Below, one piece after another: positions 24,947 to 33,658 of a stretch of 40,193 nt of DNA (its first letter is position 1; the number at the start of each line of letters is the position of its first letter). The stretch covers positions 1 through 40,193 of the forward strand of contig CALWZL010000016.1 of assembly GCA_944385995.1 (NCBI GenBank), written 5' to 3'. Source of the stretch: an uncultured Faecalibacterium sp. Lineage in GTDB: Bacteria; Bacillota; Clostridia; Oscillospirales; Ruminococcaceae. The notes beneath the pieces are model-generated. The model did no database searches, had not been told where the DNA came from, and saw nothing but the letters and a program-made list of their open reading frames with translations. Position numbers and translations under genes: made by a program.

Positions 24947-27358
24947 ATGAGATATGGATATTTTGACGACAAAGCCCGCGAATATGTAATCGACCGCCCC
25001 GACACCCCCGCCCCCTGGGTCAACTACCTGGGTTCGCCGGCCTACGGTGCCATCATTTCCAACAACGCCGGCGGCTACAGCTTTGAGCGGTCGGGCGCCA
25101 ACGGACGGATTCTCCGGTATGTGTTCAATCAGTTTGACCAGCCGGGCCGGTACATCTATCTGCGGGACGATGACAACGGGGATTTCTGGTCTGCTTCCTG
25201 GCAGCCGGTGGGCAAGGACCTGAAGGACTATCACAGCAAGTGCTGCCACGGCATGGGCTACACCCGGATGGAGGCCAGCTATGCCGGCATTGGATCGGAG
25301 GCGGTCTACTATGTGCCCCAGGGAAAATCCTATGAGGTGTGGGCCCTCACCGTCACCAACGATTCGGACCGGGTCCGCAGCCTGACGCTGACCGGCTATG
25401 CCGAGTTCACCAACCACAGCAACTACGAACAGGACCAGGTCAACCTCCAGTATTCCCTTTTCATCGGCCGGACCCTGTTTGAGGGCAATCGGATCACCCA
25501 GCAGATCCACGGCAATCTGGATGCCCTGGCCCAGGGGGAAGATGTGGACGACAAGACCGTTACCGAGCGGTTTTTCGGTTTGGCCGGCGCGCCGGTGTCC
25601 TCCTACTGCGGCGACAAGACCGCCTTTTTGGGTGCCTATCACGGCTATGGCAATCCCCAGGGTGTGGCATCCGGCGACCTGGGCAATGCAGAGAGCTACA
25701 ACGAGAACAGCTGCGGCGCCCTCTCCTGCAAGGTGAAGCTGGCCCCCGGCGAGAGCAAAACCGTTCTCTTTGTGGTGGGGATGAAGCCCTCGGCAGAGGC
25801 GGCGGCCATTCTGGCCGGCTACACCGACCCCGCCGCCCAGGTCCGGCAGGAAGTGGAAGCCCTCAAGGCTGAATGGTACGGCCGGTTCAGCCATCTCCAG
25901 GTCAACACGCCCGACCCCGCCTTCAATACCATGCTCAACACCTGGAACGCCTATAACTGCTTCATCACCTTTATCTGGTCCCGTGCAGCGTCTCTCATCT
26001 ACTGCGGCCTGCGAAACGGCTACGGCTACCGCGATACGGTGCAGGATATCCAGGGCATCATCCATCTGGAGCCGGAGATGGCCTGTGAGAAGATTCGCTT
26101 CATGCTGTCGGCCCAGGTGGACAACGGCGGCGGCCTGCCTCTGGTCAAGTTCACCCATAACCCTGGCCATGAGGATACCCCCGACGATCCCTCCTATGTG
26201 AAGGAAACCGGACATCCCGCCTACCGGGCCGACGATGCCCTGTGGCTGTTCCCCACTGTCTACAAATATGTGGCGGAAAGCGGCAACCTTGCCTTCCTGG
26301 ATGAGGTGATCCCCTTTGCCAACAAGGACGAGGGGACCGTCTATGAACACCTCAAGCGGGCGGTGGAATTCTCTCTGAATCATCTGGGCCCCCACGGCCT
26401 GCCCGCCGGCCTGTATGCCGACTGGAATGACTGCCTGCGGCTGGGCGCCAACGGTGAGTCCGCCTTTGTGGCCTTCCAGTTCTATTACGCCATGCGGATT
26501 CTGCGGCAGTTTGCCGCCCACCAGGGCGCGGACCAGGATGTCCGCTGGCTGGATGAAAAACTGGCCGAATATCAGGGCCGCATCCAGGAGCTGTGCTGGG
26601 ACGGCGACCGATTCATCCGCGGCTTCACCGAGGCAGGGGAGCGGATCGGCGAAGCCGCCGCACCCGAGGCCAATTTCTGGCTCAATCCCCAGAGCTGGGC
26701 TGTCATCAGCGGGCTTGCGGACCGGCACCAGGCCGACACCATCATGGAAGGGGTGAGCCAGCGGCTGAACACCGCTTACGGCGCCGTACTGATGGACCCG
26801 CCCTACCATGCCCACGCCTTTGACGGCGCGCTGGCCGTGATTTACAACCCCGGCACCAAGGAAAACGCCGGCATCTTCTCCCAGTCCCAGGGCTGGCTGA
26901 TTCTGGCCGAGGCGCTCTGCGGCCATGGCCAGCGGGCCTTCGGCTACTTCACCGAAAACGCCCCCGCCGCCCAGAATGACCGGGCCGAAATCCGCCGTCT
27001 GGAGCCCTACTGCTATGGCCAGTTCACCGAAGGGCCTGCCAGCAAACACTTTGGCCGTTCCCAGGTCCATTGGCTCACCGGTACCGCCTCCACCGTGATG
27101 GTGGGCTGTGTGGAGGGCATTTTGGGCCTGCGGCCGGATCTGGATGGCCTGCGTCTGGCACCGGCTGTCCCCAGCGAATGGGATGCTTTTTCCATCGAGA
27201 AGGACTTCCGGGGCCATCGCCTTCACATTCGGGTGGAAAACCCCGACCATCGTGAATCCGGCTGCCGCAGCCTGACCCTCAACGGCCAGACGCTGCCCGA
27301 AAACTACATCCCGGCGGCCCTGCTGAAGGATGAAAACGACATCGTCCTGACCCTGTAA
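24947..27358 (+). CDS. GH94 phosphorylase, cellobiose phosphorylase type
   Basis: The 803-residue enzyme starts MRYGYFDDKAREYVI and continues PWVNYLGS and AGGYSF, the typical opening of bacterial cellobiose phosphorylases (about 810 residues). The general acid is Asp495 in YADWNDCL, near the known position in the Cellvibrio enzyme. Expected reaction: cellobiose plus phosphate gives glucose 1-phosphate and glucose. The start was placed by family similarity; its ribosome-binding site is weak (AAAAGG about 18 bases upstream). In-frame ATGs at 24890 (overlapping the upstream stop as ATGA) and 24905 are alternatives that add 19 or 14 residues. It is co-transcribed with the laminaribiose-type enzyme. 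Confidence 0.87.
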   Translation: MRYGYFDDKAREYVIDRPDTPAPWVNYLGSPAYGAIISNNAGGYSFERSGANGRILRYVFNQFDQPGRYIYLRDDDNGDFWSASWQPVGKDLKDYHSKCCHGMGYTRMEASYAGIGSEAVYYVPQGKSYEVWALTVTNDSDRVRSLTLTGYAEFTNHSNYEQDQVNLQYSLFIGRTLFEGNRITQQIHGNLDALAQGEDVDDKTVTERFFGLAGAPVSSYCGDKTAFLGAYHGYGNPQGVASGDLGNAESYNENSCGALSCKVKLAPGESKTVLFVVGMKPSAEAAAILAGYTDPAAQVRQEVEALKAEWYGRFSHLQVNTPDPAFNTMLNTWNAYNCFITFIWSRAASLIYCGLRNGYGYRDTVQDIQGIIHLEPEMACEKIRFMLSAQVDNGGGLPLVKFTHNPGHEDTPDDPSYVKETGHPAYRADDALWLFPTVYKYVAESGNLAFLDEVIPFANKDEGTVYEHLKRAVEFSLNHLGPHGLPAGLYADWNDCLRLGANGESAFVAFQFYYAMRILRQFAAHQGADQDVRWLDEKLAEYQGRIQELCWDGDRFIRGFTEAGERIGEAAAPEANFWLNPQSWAVISGLADRHQADTIMEGVSQRLNTAYGAVLMDPPYHAHAFDGALAVIYNPGTKENAGIFSQSQGWLILAEALCGHGQRAFGYFTENAPAAQNDRAEIRRLEPYCYGQFTEGPASKHFGRSQVHWLTGTASTVMVGCVEGILGLRPDLDGLRLAPAVPSEWDAFSIEKDFRGHRLHIRVENPDHRESGCRSLTLNGQTLPENYIPAALLKDENDIVLTL

Positions 27359-27371
27359 ACCCGGGACAAAC

Positions 27372-27427
27372 AAACGCCGCAGGATACGGCCTTCTGAACA
27401 GGAGGCTTGTACCCTGCGGCGTTTTTT
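27372..27427 (+). terminator. Terminator of the phosphorylase operon
   Basis: AACGCCGCAGG (27373-27383) pairs with CCTGCGGCGTT (27413-27423) across a 29-base loop, then T-run. It also serves the convergent AraC gene region only weakly on the other strand. Confidence 0.8.
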
Positions 27428-27442
27428 GGCGTTGCAGTGCAT

Positions 27443-28240
27443 TCATAGGTTGGGGATGCTGCCGGATGGTGCGGTGCGTCCACTCCGGGAAGGCTCGGCG
27501 TTCCACTCCACCATATAATAGGTGTCGCGGTATTTCTTGGGGGTCATCCCCACCACTTCCCGGAACTGCTGAATGAAATGGCTCTGGGAAGAGAAAGACA
27601 GGCGGTTGGCAATCTCAATCATCGAGTCGTTGCTGAACCGCAGCAGATTCTTGGCCATATCAATTTTGCGGTTGCGGATGTAGGCGCTGACCGAGACGCC
27701 CGTCTCTTTCTTGAACAGACGGGATAAGTAACTGGCCGAAACTCCCAAAGCGTCCGCCAGATCTTTGATGGTGATCCGCTCTTTGATGTGGGCGTAGATG
27801 TATTCCTTGCAGGCGTTGATGTGCTTGGAATTGGTGTTGTTGTGGTGGTAGCGGCGCATCTTTTCGGTGTAGTCCATCACCATTTCGTCGTGCAGGCGTT
27901 TGACGGCTTCGGCGGTGTGGATGTCATCCAGCTTCTGGACATAAAAATCACTCAGCCGGAACGCCTGCTCCAGCTCCATGCCGTGCTGACGGCACATCCG
28001 CGTCACCATGGCCGCGGTGACCACAAAGTGGTATTTCAAGTTGGTAATGGGGTCTTTGGACAAAACGCCGACTCCAACCGTATCCATAAAGCGGCCCTGT
28101 TCGCAATTTTTTCGGACAGCATCCACATCGCCGTTGGCCACGGCACGGTAGAACAAAAATTCCTCGCTGGGTTCACGGTGCTCCATCTCATCGATGTCAT
28201 CGTTAGCCTCGATTACAAGCCATTCATCTTTGTAGCTCAT
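27443..28240 (-). CDS. AraC family transcriptional regulator of the beta-glucan locus
   Basis: The 265-residue protein has an AraC-type double helix-turn-helix in the last 110 residues (ITIKDLADALGVSASYLSRLFKKETG and SMIEIANRLSFSSQSHFIQQFREVVGMTPKKYR). The N-terminal part is helical, not a cupin: EEFLFYRAVANGDVDAVRK, then ITNLKYHFVVTAAMVTRMCRQHGMELEQAFRLSDFYVQ. This occurs in many Firmicutes regulators of sugar loci. The ATG at 28240 follows GGGAG; the longer open frame upstream runs over its promoter. It probably activates the phosphorylase and importer promoters, which lack -35 boxes (inference). Confidence 0.92.
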   Translation of the reverse strand: MSYKDEWLVIEANDDIDEMEHREPSEEFLFYRAVANGDVDAVRKNCEQGRFMDTVGVGVLSKDPITNLKYHFVVTAAMVTRMCRQHGMELEQAFRLSDFYVQKLDDIHTAEAVKRLHDEMVMDYTEKMRRYHHNNTNSKHINACKEYIYAHIKERITIKDLADALGVSASYLSRLFKKETGVSVSAYIRNRKIDMAKNLLRFSNDSMIEIANRLSFSSQSHFIQQFREVVGMTPKKYRDTYYMVEWNAEPSRSGRTAPSGSIPNL

Positions 28241-28336
28241 TGTTGCATCTCCCTGAACCGCCAGTCTCCGCTCCGTCAAATAAAGTGCGCATCTGCATGC
28301 AATCCCCGCATACCAGCGACAATATCCATTAGATAT

Positions 28337-28365
28337 AATATAACACAGAGCGCAAAACTTCTCAA
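28337..28365 (-). promoter_or_regulatory. Promoter of the AraC gene
   Basis: On the minus strand TTGAGA (28365-28360), 17 bases, TATATT (28342-28337). Because this promoter is intact, the junction with the mobile element must lie to its right, in about 28366-28461. Confidence 0.65.
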
Positions 28366-28439
28366 GCGTCTGCACCGGGAGCGACTTCAGATCGACTTCC
28401 AGGGAGAGGACACAAAAGGGTCCGCTGGCCGAAAAACGC

Positions 28440-28480
28440 AAAAAATCCGAACTTTCTCTTTTCAGAAAAAGTTCGGATTT
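28440..28480 (-). terminator. Terminator overlapping the 3' end of the recombinase gene
   Basis: AAATCCGAACTT (28443-28454) and AAGTTCGGATTT (28469-28480) form a perfect 12-bp stem that includes the last codons and stop of the recombinase. Six T follow on the minus strand. A third AAATCCGAAC copy lies at 28502-28511. Confidence 0.8.
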
Positions 28481-29958
28481 CCTGGTGCAGTTAAGCAATC
28501 CAAATCCGAACCAATTTCCCTTGTCACAGCCTCTGTAGCTTGGGCAAAGGAAACGGTCTCCGTCCCTTCCTTGTAGTTGAAGGTAATGAGCATTTTGTCA
28601 TCGTACAGGTAGATGGCGTTGATAAAAGTGTCAATCAGCGCCTGACGCTGCTCCTTTTGAGAAAAGTCCAGCTTGCGGAACCGGGTCAGCCAGAACCGTA
28701 CAAAGTCCTCGCTGAGCTTGGGCTTTGCCAGCCGCTCTTCGGCGATCTTGGCTTCCAGGTCTTTCTTCTGGGCTTCGAGGGCTTCCAAACGCTCTTTGGT
28801 GGAGCTGGTCAGGATGCCGGCCTGGATGGCGTTGAGCATATTCTGGATGCCAGCTTCTGTGTCCCGAAGCTGCTTCTCATAAAGTGGCAGGTTGGTATTT
28901 TCTTTGTTTTGCAGCTCCATTACACTGGAAACAATGGAATCAATCACGGTATCGTCCATAATAAGAGCTTTGGTTTTTGCAATCACCAAATCTTCCAGCC
29001 ACTGCTTGCGGACGGTTTTCTTTTGGCAGGACTTTCTCTTTTTAACCGTCGCGCATTTATAGTACCGGTGCACGTCCCCGGAACGGCTGGTACCGCTCTC
29101 CCCGAACATCAAGGAACCGCAGTAACCGCAGAACAGTTTGGTAGTCAGAAGATAGTCATCCTCTGCCTTGCGCCGGGCAGGGGCCTTTTTATTTTTGGCC
29201 ATCTTGATTTGTACATCCTCGAATAGTTCCGGTGACACAATCGGTGGAATGGCATCTGGAATCAAGATATCCCGGTATTTCAGTTCACCTATATAGCGGC
29301 GATTCTTCAGCATATGCTGGACTGTATTATAGCTCATGGGACCGCCGCGAGGATTTTTAACCTGGTGTTCATTCAGCCAGTCCCGTACTTCGGTCATGGT
29401 AGCGCCTTCGTTATACATCCTGAAAGCTTCGGCAATGAGCGGGGCTGTGAAAGGATCGGTTTGAAAACGCTGGTTCTCATCAATCCGATAACCAACCGGA
29501 ACAGCCCCACCGGTAAACTTGCCCTTTAGCGCATTTTCTGTCATGCCGCGAATGACTTTCTCCGAGAGGTCTGCTGAATAGTATTCAGCATAGCCTTCCA
29601 GTACGGATTCCAGAATGATGCCCTCTGGTCCGTCTGAGATGATTTCAGTCGCCGACATCAGCTTGACCCCGTTCTTTTTCAGCTGGGTCTTATAACGAGC
29701 GCTGTCATAGCGGTTCCGGGCAAAGCGATCCAGTTTCCAAACCAGAACCATATCAAACAGCTTTCGCTCGCTGTCCTTAATCATCTGCTGAAACTGGGGC
29801 CGATTGTCCGTTTTGGCCGAGATGGCCCGGTCGATGTAGTGCTTGACCACCGTGATACCGTTCTTCTCAGCATATGCGGTGCACTCGCGAATCTGGCCTT
29901 CGATGGATTCCTCGCGCTGGTTGTCACTGGAATAGCGGGCGTAGATAACGGCGGTCAT
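28462..29958 (-). CDS. Large serine recombinase (integrase of the mobile element)
   Basis: The 498-residue protein has a resolvase domain (residues 1-140; catalytic Ser10 in YARYSSDNQ, VWKLDRFARNRYD), a Recombinase domain (about 155-255) and a zinc ribbon (Cys277, Cys280, Cys302, Cys311). A long coiled coil follows (about 345-425), then a short C-terminal domain. This is the TndX/TnpX-like plan of integrases that move conjugative and mobilisable elements between short attachment sites. The start at 29958 has AGGAGG 9 bases upstream. It reads outward towards the AraC gene, as is usual for an integrase at the end of its element. A likely promoter lies at about 30010-30045 (TTGCAA, 17 bases, TATATC). 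Confidence 0.94.
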   Translation of the reverse strand: MTAVIYARYSSDNQREESIEGQIRECTAYAEKNGITVVKHYIDRAISAKTDNRPQFQQMIKDSERKLFDMVLVWKLDRFARNRYDSARYKTQLKKNGVKLMSATEIISDGPEGIILESVLEGYAEYYSADLSEKVIRGMTENALKGKFTGGAVPVGYRIDENQRFQTDPFTAPLIAEAFRMYNEGATMTEVRDWLNEHQVKNPRGGPMSYNTVQHMLKNRRYIGELKYRDILIPDAIPPIVSPELFEDVQIKMAKNKKAPARRKAEDDYLLTTKLFCGYCGSLMFGESGTSRSGDVHRYYKCATVKKRKSCQKKTVRKQWLEDLVIAKTKALIMDDTVIDSIVSSVMELQNKENTNLPLYEKQLRDTEAGIQNMLNAIQAGILTSSTKERLEALEAQKKDLEAKIAEERLAKPKLSEDFVRFWLTRFRKLDFSQKEQRQALIDTFINAIYLYDDKMLITFNYKEGTETVSFAQATEAVTREIGSDLDCLTAPGNPNFF

Positions 29959-30060
29959 GGCGGGGCCTCCTTTCATTCTCTGTATGTCGATGACGCAGCA
30001 CATTTTCGTATAAGATATAACATGTTTCACGCAATATTGCAAGGCTTTTGAGCGCCGCTT

Positions 30061-30084
30061 GGTGGTGTTCTTTTTGAGCACCAC
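30061..30084. repeat. Hairpin between the recombinase and GH42 genes
   Basis: GGTGGTGTTC and GAGCACCACT form a stem of 8-9 bp (one G-T) around TTTTT, in the 275-base gap between divergent genes. The role is unknown. A perfect GCAATATTGC palindrome sits nearby at 30031-30040. Confidence 0.45.
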
Positions 30085-30131
30085 TGCAAAAGTACACAAA
30101 ACTACCATGCAAAGTTCGGCACTCTGCAATC

Positions 30132-30199
30132 TTGCTTTCCCGGCGCAGAGCTGTTATACTGGGGCAAATAAGTTGCGCAAATGGCGCAAAATGCGCAAC
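30132..30199 (+). promoter_or_regulatory. Promoter and LacI-type operators of the GH42 gene
   Basis: TTGCTT (30132-30137), 17 bases, TATACT (30155-30160). Just downstream lie GTTGCGCAA (30172-30180), GGCGCAA (30183-30189) and TGCGCAAC (30192-30199), giving TTGCGC-N5-GCGCAA. A bound repressor here would block transcription. The same motif recurs at the two other promoters of this locus. Confidence 0.75.
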
Positions 30200-30233
30200 C
30201 AATCTAATACAGAGCAACGCGGAGGCAACAACG

Positions 30234-32225
30234 ATGCAGACAACAAAGCTCCTTTATGGCGGAGACTATAACCCTGAACAATGGCTGGACCGCCCCGACA
30301 TCCTGGCAGAGGACCTTGACCTGATGCAAAAGGCCCACGTGAACGTGGTGTCGCTGGGGATGTTCTCCTGGTCGCTGCTCGAGCCGGAAGAGGGGGTCTA
30401 TCACCTCGACTGGCTGGCCGACATCATCCATAATCTGTACCAGCGTGGTATCTCGACCATCCTGGCCACCCCCAGCGCGGCCCGGCCAGCCTGGATGGCC
30501 TACAAGTACCCCGAGGTGCGCCGGGTGCGTGCCGACCGCGTGCGGGAGCTGTACAACCGCCGGCAGAACTACTGCTATACCTCTCCCGTCTACAGAGAGA
30601 AGGTGCGCGCCATCGACCAGAAACTGGCCGAGCGCTTCGGGCACGACTCCGCCGTCATCCTCTGGCACATCTCCAACGAGATGGGGGGCGAATGCCATTG
30701 CCCGCTCTGTCAGGCTGAGTTCCGCCGCTGGCTGCAGCGCCGTTACGGCACCTTGGACGCCCTGAATAAAGCCTGGAACGCCCGCTTCTGGAGCCACGAC
30801 TACACCGACTGGGACCAGATCGAAAGCCCCGCCCCCCAGGGCGAGAATGCCGTCCAGGGTCTTACTCTCGACTGGAAGCGTTTCGTCAGCAGCCGGCACA
30901 TCGACTTTTTCAAGTTCGAGCAGGACTGTGTGCGCCAGCTTACGCCCAACGCCAGGTTCACCACCAACATGATGTATCGCTTCCACGACATCGATTATTT
31001 CCAGATGGCGAAGGAAGTGGACGTCGTCAGCTGGGACTGCTACCCCACCTGGCACAAATCCACCGAGACGGTGGAGCAGACCGCCCTTGACACCGCCATG
31101 ATGCACGATCTGTTCTACTCCCTCAAGGGCAAACCCTTCCTTTTGATGGAGTCTACCCCTACCTGCGCCAACTGGCAGCCCATTAGCAAACAGAAAAAGC
31201 CGGGCATCTCGATGCTGGCGGCTTTGCAGACGGTGGCGCACGGGGCGGACAGCGTCTGTTATTTCCAGTGGCGGGCCAGCCGCGGCGCAGAGGAAAAATT
31301 CCACGGCGCGGTGATCGGTCATGATGGCCGCAGCGACAGCCGCAGCTTCCGGGAGGCGGCCGGCATCGGCGCGGCGCTGGAAGAACTGGCCGCAGCCGCC
31401 GGAACCGCCCGGCCCCGGCAGGCCGCCATCCTCCACGACTGGGACAACATGTGGGCCATCGAGGGGTCGTCGGGTCCCCGCAACGCCGGCATGGGCTATT
31501 GGAAGGAGCTGGCCCTCCACTACAACGCCCTTTCCCGAGCGGGCATCGCGGTGGATTTTGTCGATCAGACGTGCAGCATCGAAGGCTACGGGCTGGTGGT
31601 CCTGCCGATGGCCTATCTGCTGCGGGAGAGCTTTGCCCGCGCCGTCTGCGACTTTGCCCAAAAAGGCGGCACGGTGGTGGTCACCTATTGGAGCGGCGTG
31701 GTGGACGAGAGCGACCTCTGCCGCCTGGGCGATACCCCCTACGGCCTGACCAAGCTGCTGGGCCTGCGCCGCGCCGAGATCGACGGGATGTACGACGGCG
31801 AGACCCGCCGCTGCGTCCTGGCCTCCGACCGCCTGCAGGAAGTCACCCACGCCTCCACCCTCTGCGAGGTGGCTGCCCTCGACGAGGCCGACCCCGCCGA
31901 GCCTCTCGTCCTCTACGGCGAGGACTACTTTGCCGGCGCGCCGGCGGTAGCCCGTCACCGCTATGGCGGGGGCCGGGCCTACTACCTGGCCAGCCGTTTC
32001 GAGCCGGCTTTCTACGACGCTTTCTATCAGGCGGTCGCCGGCAAAGCGGGGCTTGTCAGCTGCCGGCCGGCCGCCCTGCCCGAGGGTGTGCTGGCCGTCC
32101 GCCGTGGGGAACTGCTCTTTTTGCAGAACTGCAATACCATCCCCGCTCTGCTGCCGGGCGGCGACGAGCTGCCCGGCTACGGCACCGCCGTCTACAAAGC
32201 CGATGGCATGGTACGGGTACTGTGA
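30234..32225 (+). CDS. GH42 beta-galactosidase
   Basis: The 663-residue enzyme has a typical GH42 length and no signal peptide. The opening LLYGGDYNPEQW is characteristic. The acid/base Glu149 lies in WHISNEMGGECHC and the nucleophile Glu306 in PFLLMESTP. Four cysteines, Cys114, Cys154, Cys156 and Cys159, match the zinc site of the family. GH42 enzymes hydrolyse terminal beta-galactose, preferring beta-1,4/1,3/1,6-galacto-oligosaccharides from galactan or milk sugars over lactose. With the adjoining importer it resembles the Bacillus GanA-GanSPQ system. GGAGG precedes the ATG by 8 bases. Codon use is CGC-rich, unlike the left half of the window. Confidence 0.95.
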   Translation: MQTTKLLYGGDYNPEQWLDRPDILAEDLDLMQKAHVNVVSLGMFSWSLLEPEEGVYHLDWLADIIHNLYQRGISTILATPSAARPAWMAYKYPEVRRVRADRVRELYNRRQNYCYTSPVYREKVRAIDQKLAERFGHDSAVILWHISNEMGGECHCPLCQAEFRRWLQRRYGTLDALNKAWNARFWSHDYTDWDQIESPAPQGENAVQGLTLDWKRFVSSRHIDFFKFEQDCVRQLTPNARFTTNMMYRFHDIDYFQMAKEVDVVSWDCYPTWHKSTETVEQTALDTAMMHDLFYSLKGKPFLLMESTPTCANWQPISKQKKPGISMLAALQTVAHGADSVCYFQWRASRGAEEKFHGAVIGHDGRSDSRSFREAAGIGAALEELAAAAGTARPRQAAILHDWDNMWAIEGSSGPRNAGMGYWKELALHYNALSRAGIAVDFVDQTCSIEGYGLVVLPMAYLLRESFARAVCDFAQKGGTVVVTYWSGVVDESDLCRLGDTPYGLTKLLGLRRAEIDGMYDGETRRCVLASDRLQEVTHASTLCEVAALDEADPAEPLVLYGEDYFAGAPAVARHRYGGGRAYYLASRFEPAFYDAFYQAVAGKAGLVSCRPAALPEGVLAVRRGELLFLQNCNTIPALLPGGDELPGYGTAVYKADGMVRVL

Positions 32226-32232
32226 GGGGAAA

Positions 32233-32300
32233 TTGCGCACAGTCCCTTGACAAAGCGCCGTCTTGGCTGGTATGCTGAAGAAAAGCGCAACCGATTGCGC
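32233..32300 (+). promoter_or_regulatory. Promoter and operators of the lacI-type gene
   Basis: TTGACA (32247-32252), 18 bases, TATGCT (32271-32276). TTGCGCA (32233-32239) lies upstream, and the perfect inverted repeat GCGCAA-CCGA-TTGCGC (32285-32300) lies just after the start site. This points to self-repression. Confidence 0.75.
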
Positions 32301-32319
32301 ACACGAGGGAGGGCACGTC

Positions 32320-33345
32320 ATGCCGGCAGAAAACCAACCGACCAAGAAGATCTCCATCGACGAGGTCGCAAAAGCCCTGGGGGTGTCCAAGACCACCGTT
32401 TCCCGTGCCCTCTCGGGCAAGGGCCGCATCAGCGAGGCTACCCGCGGCCGGGTGCGAGACTACATCGCCCAGGCCGGGGCTGAACCGGCGGTGCGCGCCC
32501 AGCCCGCGGACCGCGAGACCCACAACCTGACCATGGTCATCCCCAGCGACTTCGTCCACCTGGACCTGCCCTTTCTGCGCAAGTGCATGGGAGGCATCTG
32601 CACGGCGGCAGCCCAGCGGGGGTACGACCTGCTGCTCTGCTATGTCTCCGGGGCCGACACCAGCCAACTGGAGCGCCAGCTCGACTGCCACAAAATGGAC
32701 GGGGTGATCCTCTCCCGCACCATCCAGAACGATCCCTGTGTCGAACTTCTGCGCCGCCACAAGATGCCCTTTGTCGCCATCGGACGGACCGAGGACCCCG
32801 CCATCCCCCAAGTAGACAACGACCAGGCCGCCGCCAGTCAGGAAATGACCCGGCTGCTGCTTCAGCTTGGCCTGCGGCGGATCGCTCTGCTCACCGGCAG
32901 CCCCAGCTACTACGTCAACCAGGACCGTGCCAAAGGGTACTTTGACGCCCTGGCCGAGCTGGGCATCCAGCCCGACCCGGCCCTCGTCCGCACCGGCATC
33001 GAGAGCGACGCCCAGCGGATCGACGCGCTGGACGCAGTGCTGGAACGACGCCCCGACTGCATCCTCTGCGGGGACGACCGGCTGGCTTTCGATGTGTCGC
33101 TGGAGCTGCAGGCCCGGCGCATCCGGGTGCCGGACTACATACGTCTGGCCAGCCTCTACGACAGCGAGCTGACCGCCGGCCTCAACCCCGCCATTTCGGC
33201 GGTCCACTTCGATGCGGTGGCCCTGGGCGGGGCTGCCTGCCGGATGCTGCTGGACCTGATGGCCGGCAAAGCCGCCGCCCGTCCCCTGGTGATGGGGCAT
33301 CAGGTCGTCCTGCGGGACTCGACCAAGAGCCTGCCCCGGCGCTAA
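32320..33345 (+). CDS. LacI family repressor of the galactoside locus
   Basis: The 341-residue protein has an N-terminal LacI helix-turn-helix (KKISIDEVAKALGVSKTTVSRALSGKGRISEATR, about 9-43) and a periplasmic-binding-protein-like sugar-sensing domain to residue 340. The middle DGVILSRTIQNDP and IALLTGSPSYYVNQDRAKGY are family-typical. The inducer is probably a galactoside or a breakdown product (inference). GAGGGAGGG lies before the ATG. It sits between the GH42 and importer genes, with matching operators at all three promoters. Confidence 0.94.
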   Translation: MPAENQPTKKISIDEVAKALGVSKTTVSRALSGKGRISEATRGRVRDYIAQAGAEPAVRAQPADRETHNLTMVIPSDFVHLDLPFLRKCMGGICTAAAQRGYDLLLCYVSGADTSQLERQLDCHKMDGVILSRTIQNDPCVELLRRHKMPFVAIGRTEDPAIPQVDNDQAAASQEMTRLLLQLGLRRIALLTGSPSYYVNQDRAKGYFDALAELGIQPDPALVRTGIESDAQRIDALDAVLERRPDCILCGDDRLAFDVSLELQARRIRVPDYIRLASLYDSELTAGLNPAISAVHFDAVALGGAACRMLLDLMAGKAAARPLVMGHQVVLRDSTKSLPRR

Positions 33346-33364
33346 ACCCTTTGACCTGCTTTTG

Positions 33365-33397
33365 AGAGCCGTCTGCCGCGCGCAGGCGGCTCTTTTT
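33365..33397 (+). terminator. Terminator of the lacI-type gene
   Basis: AGAGCCG-T-CTGC pairs with GCAG-G-CGGCTCT, followed by TTTTT. Confidence 0.88.
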
Positions 33398-33434
33398 CTG
33401 CCCCGGGTGCGGAATGGACCGGCAGCTCAAAATC

Positions 33435-33602
33435 GTTGCGCATAAATTGCGCGGCCAAACTCAAAAAAGCGGCCCATTATAAGTCAGAATGACTATATTT
33501 TTATTACTATTATAGGTAAATCTGTGCATTGACACTCGAGAAGATTTGCGGTATTCTATAGTTGCGCAAGAGGAACCAGAAAATTGCGCAAAATGTGCGC
33601 AA
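33435..33602 (+). promoter_or_regulatory. Promoter and multiple LacI-type operators of the importer operon
   Basis: TTGACA (33529-33534), 17 bases, TATTCT (33552-33557). Operator copies: GTTGCGCA (33435) and TTGCGC (33447) upstream, GTTGCGCAA (33561) at the start site, and the 19-base inverted repeat TTGCGCA-AAATG-TGCGCAA (33584-33602) downstream. Separate upstream and downstream clusters would allow DNA looping. Confidence 0.78.
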
Positions 33603-33658
33603 CGGCAGTTTCTCAGGAACGGACATTTCATCCAGACACAAGAAGGAGAAGATGCACT

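Noticed and set aside
22047-27442. Long minus-strand open frames (898 and 891 codons) opposite the two phosphorylase genes
   Set aside because: The plus-strand GH94 genes are certain; the antisense products have no recognisable domains.
28462-28498. Overlap of the AraC and recombinase genes
   Set aside because: It arises only if the AraC start is placed too far upstream; the supported start is at 28240, behind its own promoter.
30204-33300. Minus-strand frames opposite GH42 and the LacI gene
   Set aside because: Shadows of well-supported genes; they would also run through the GH42 promoter and operators.
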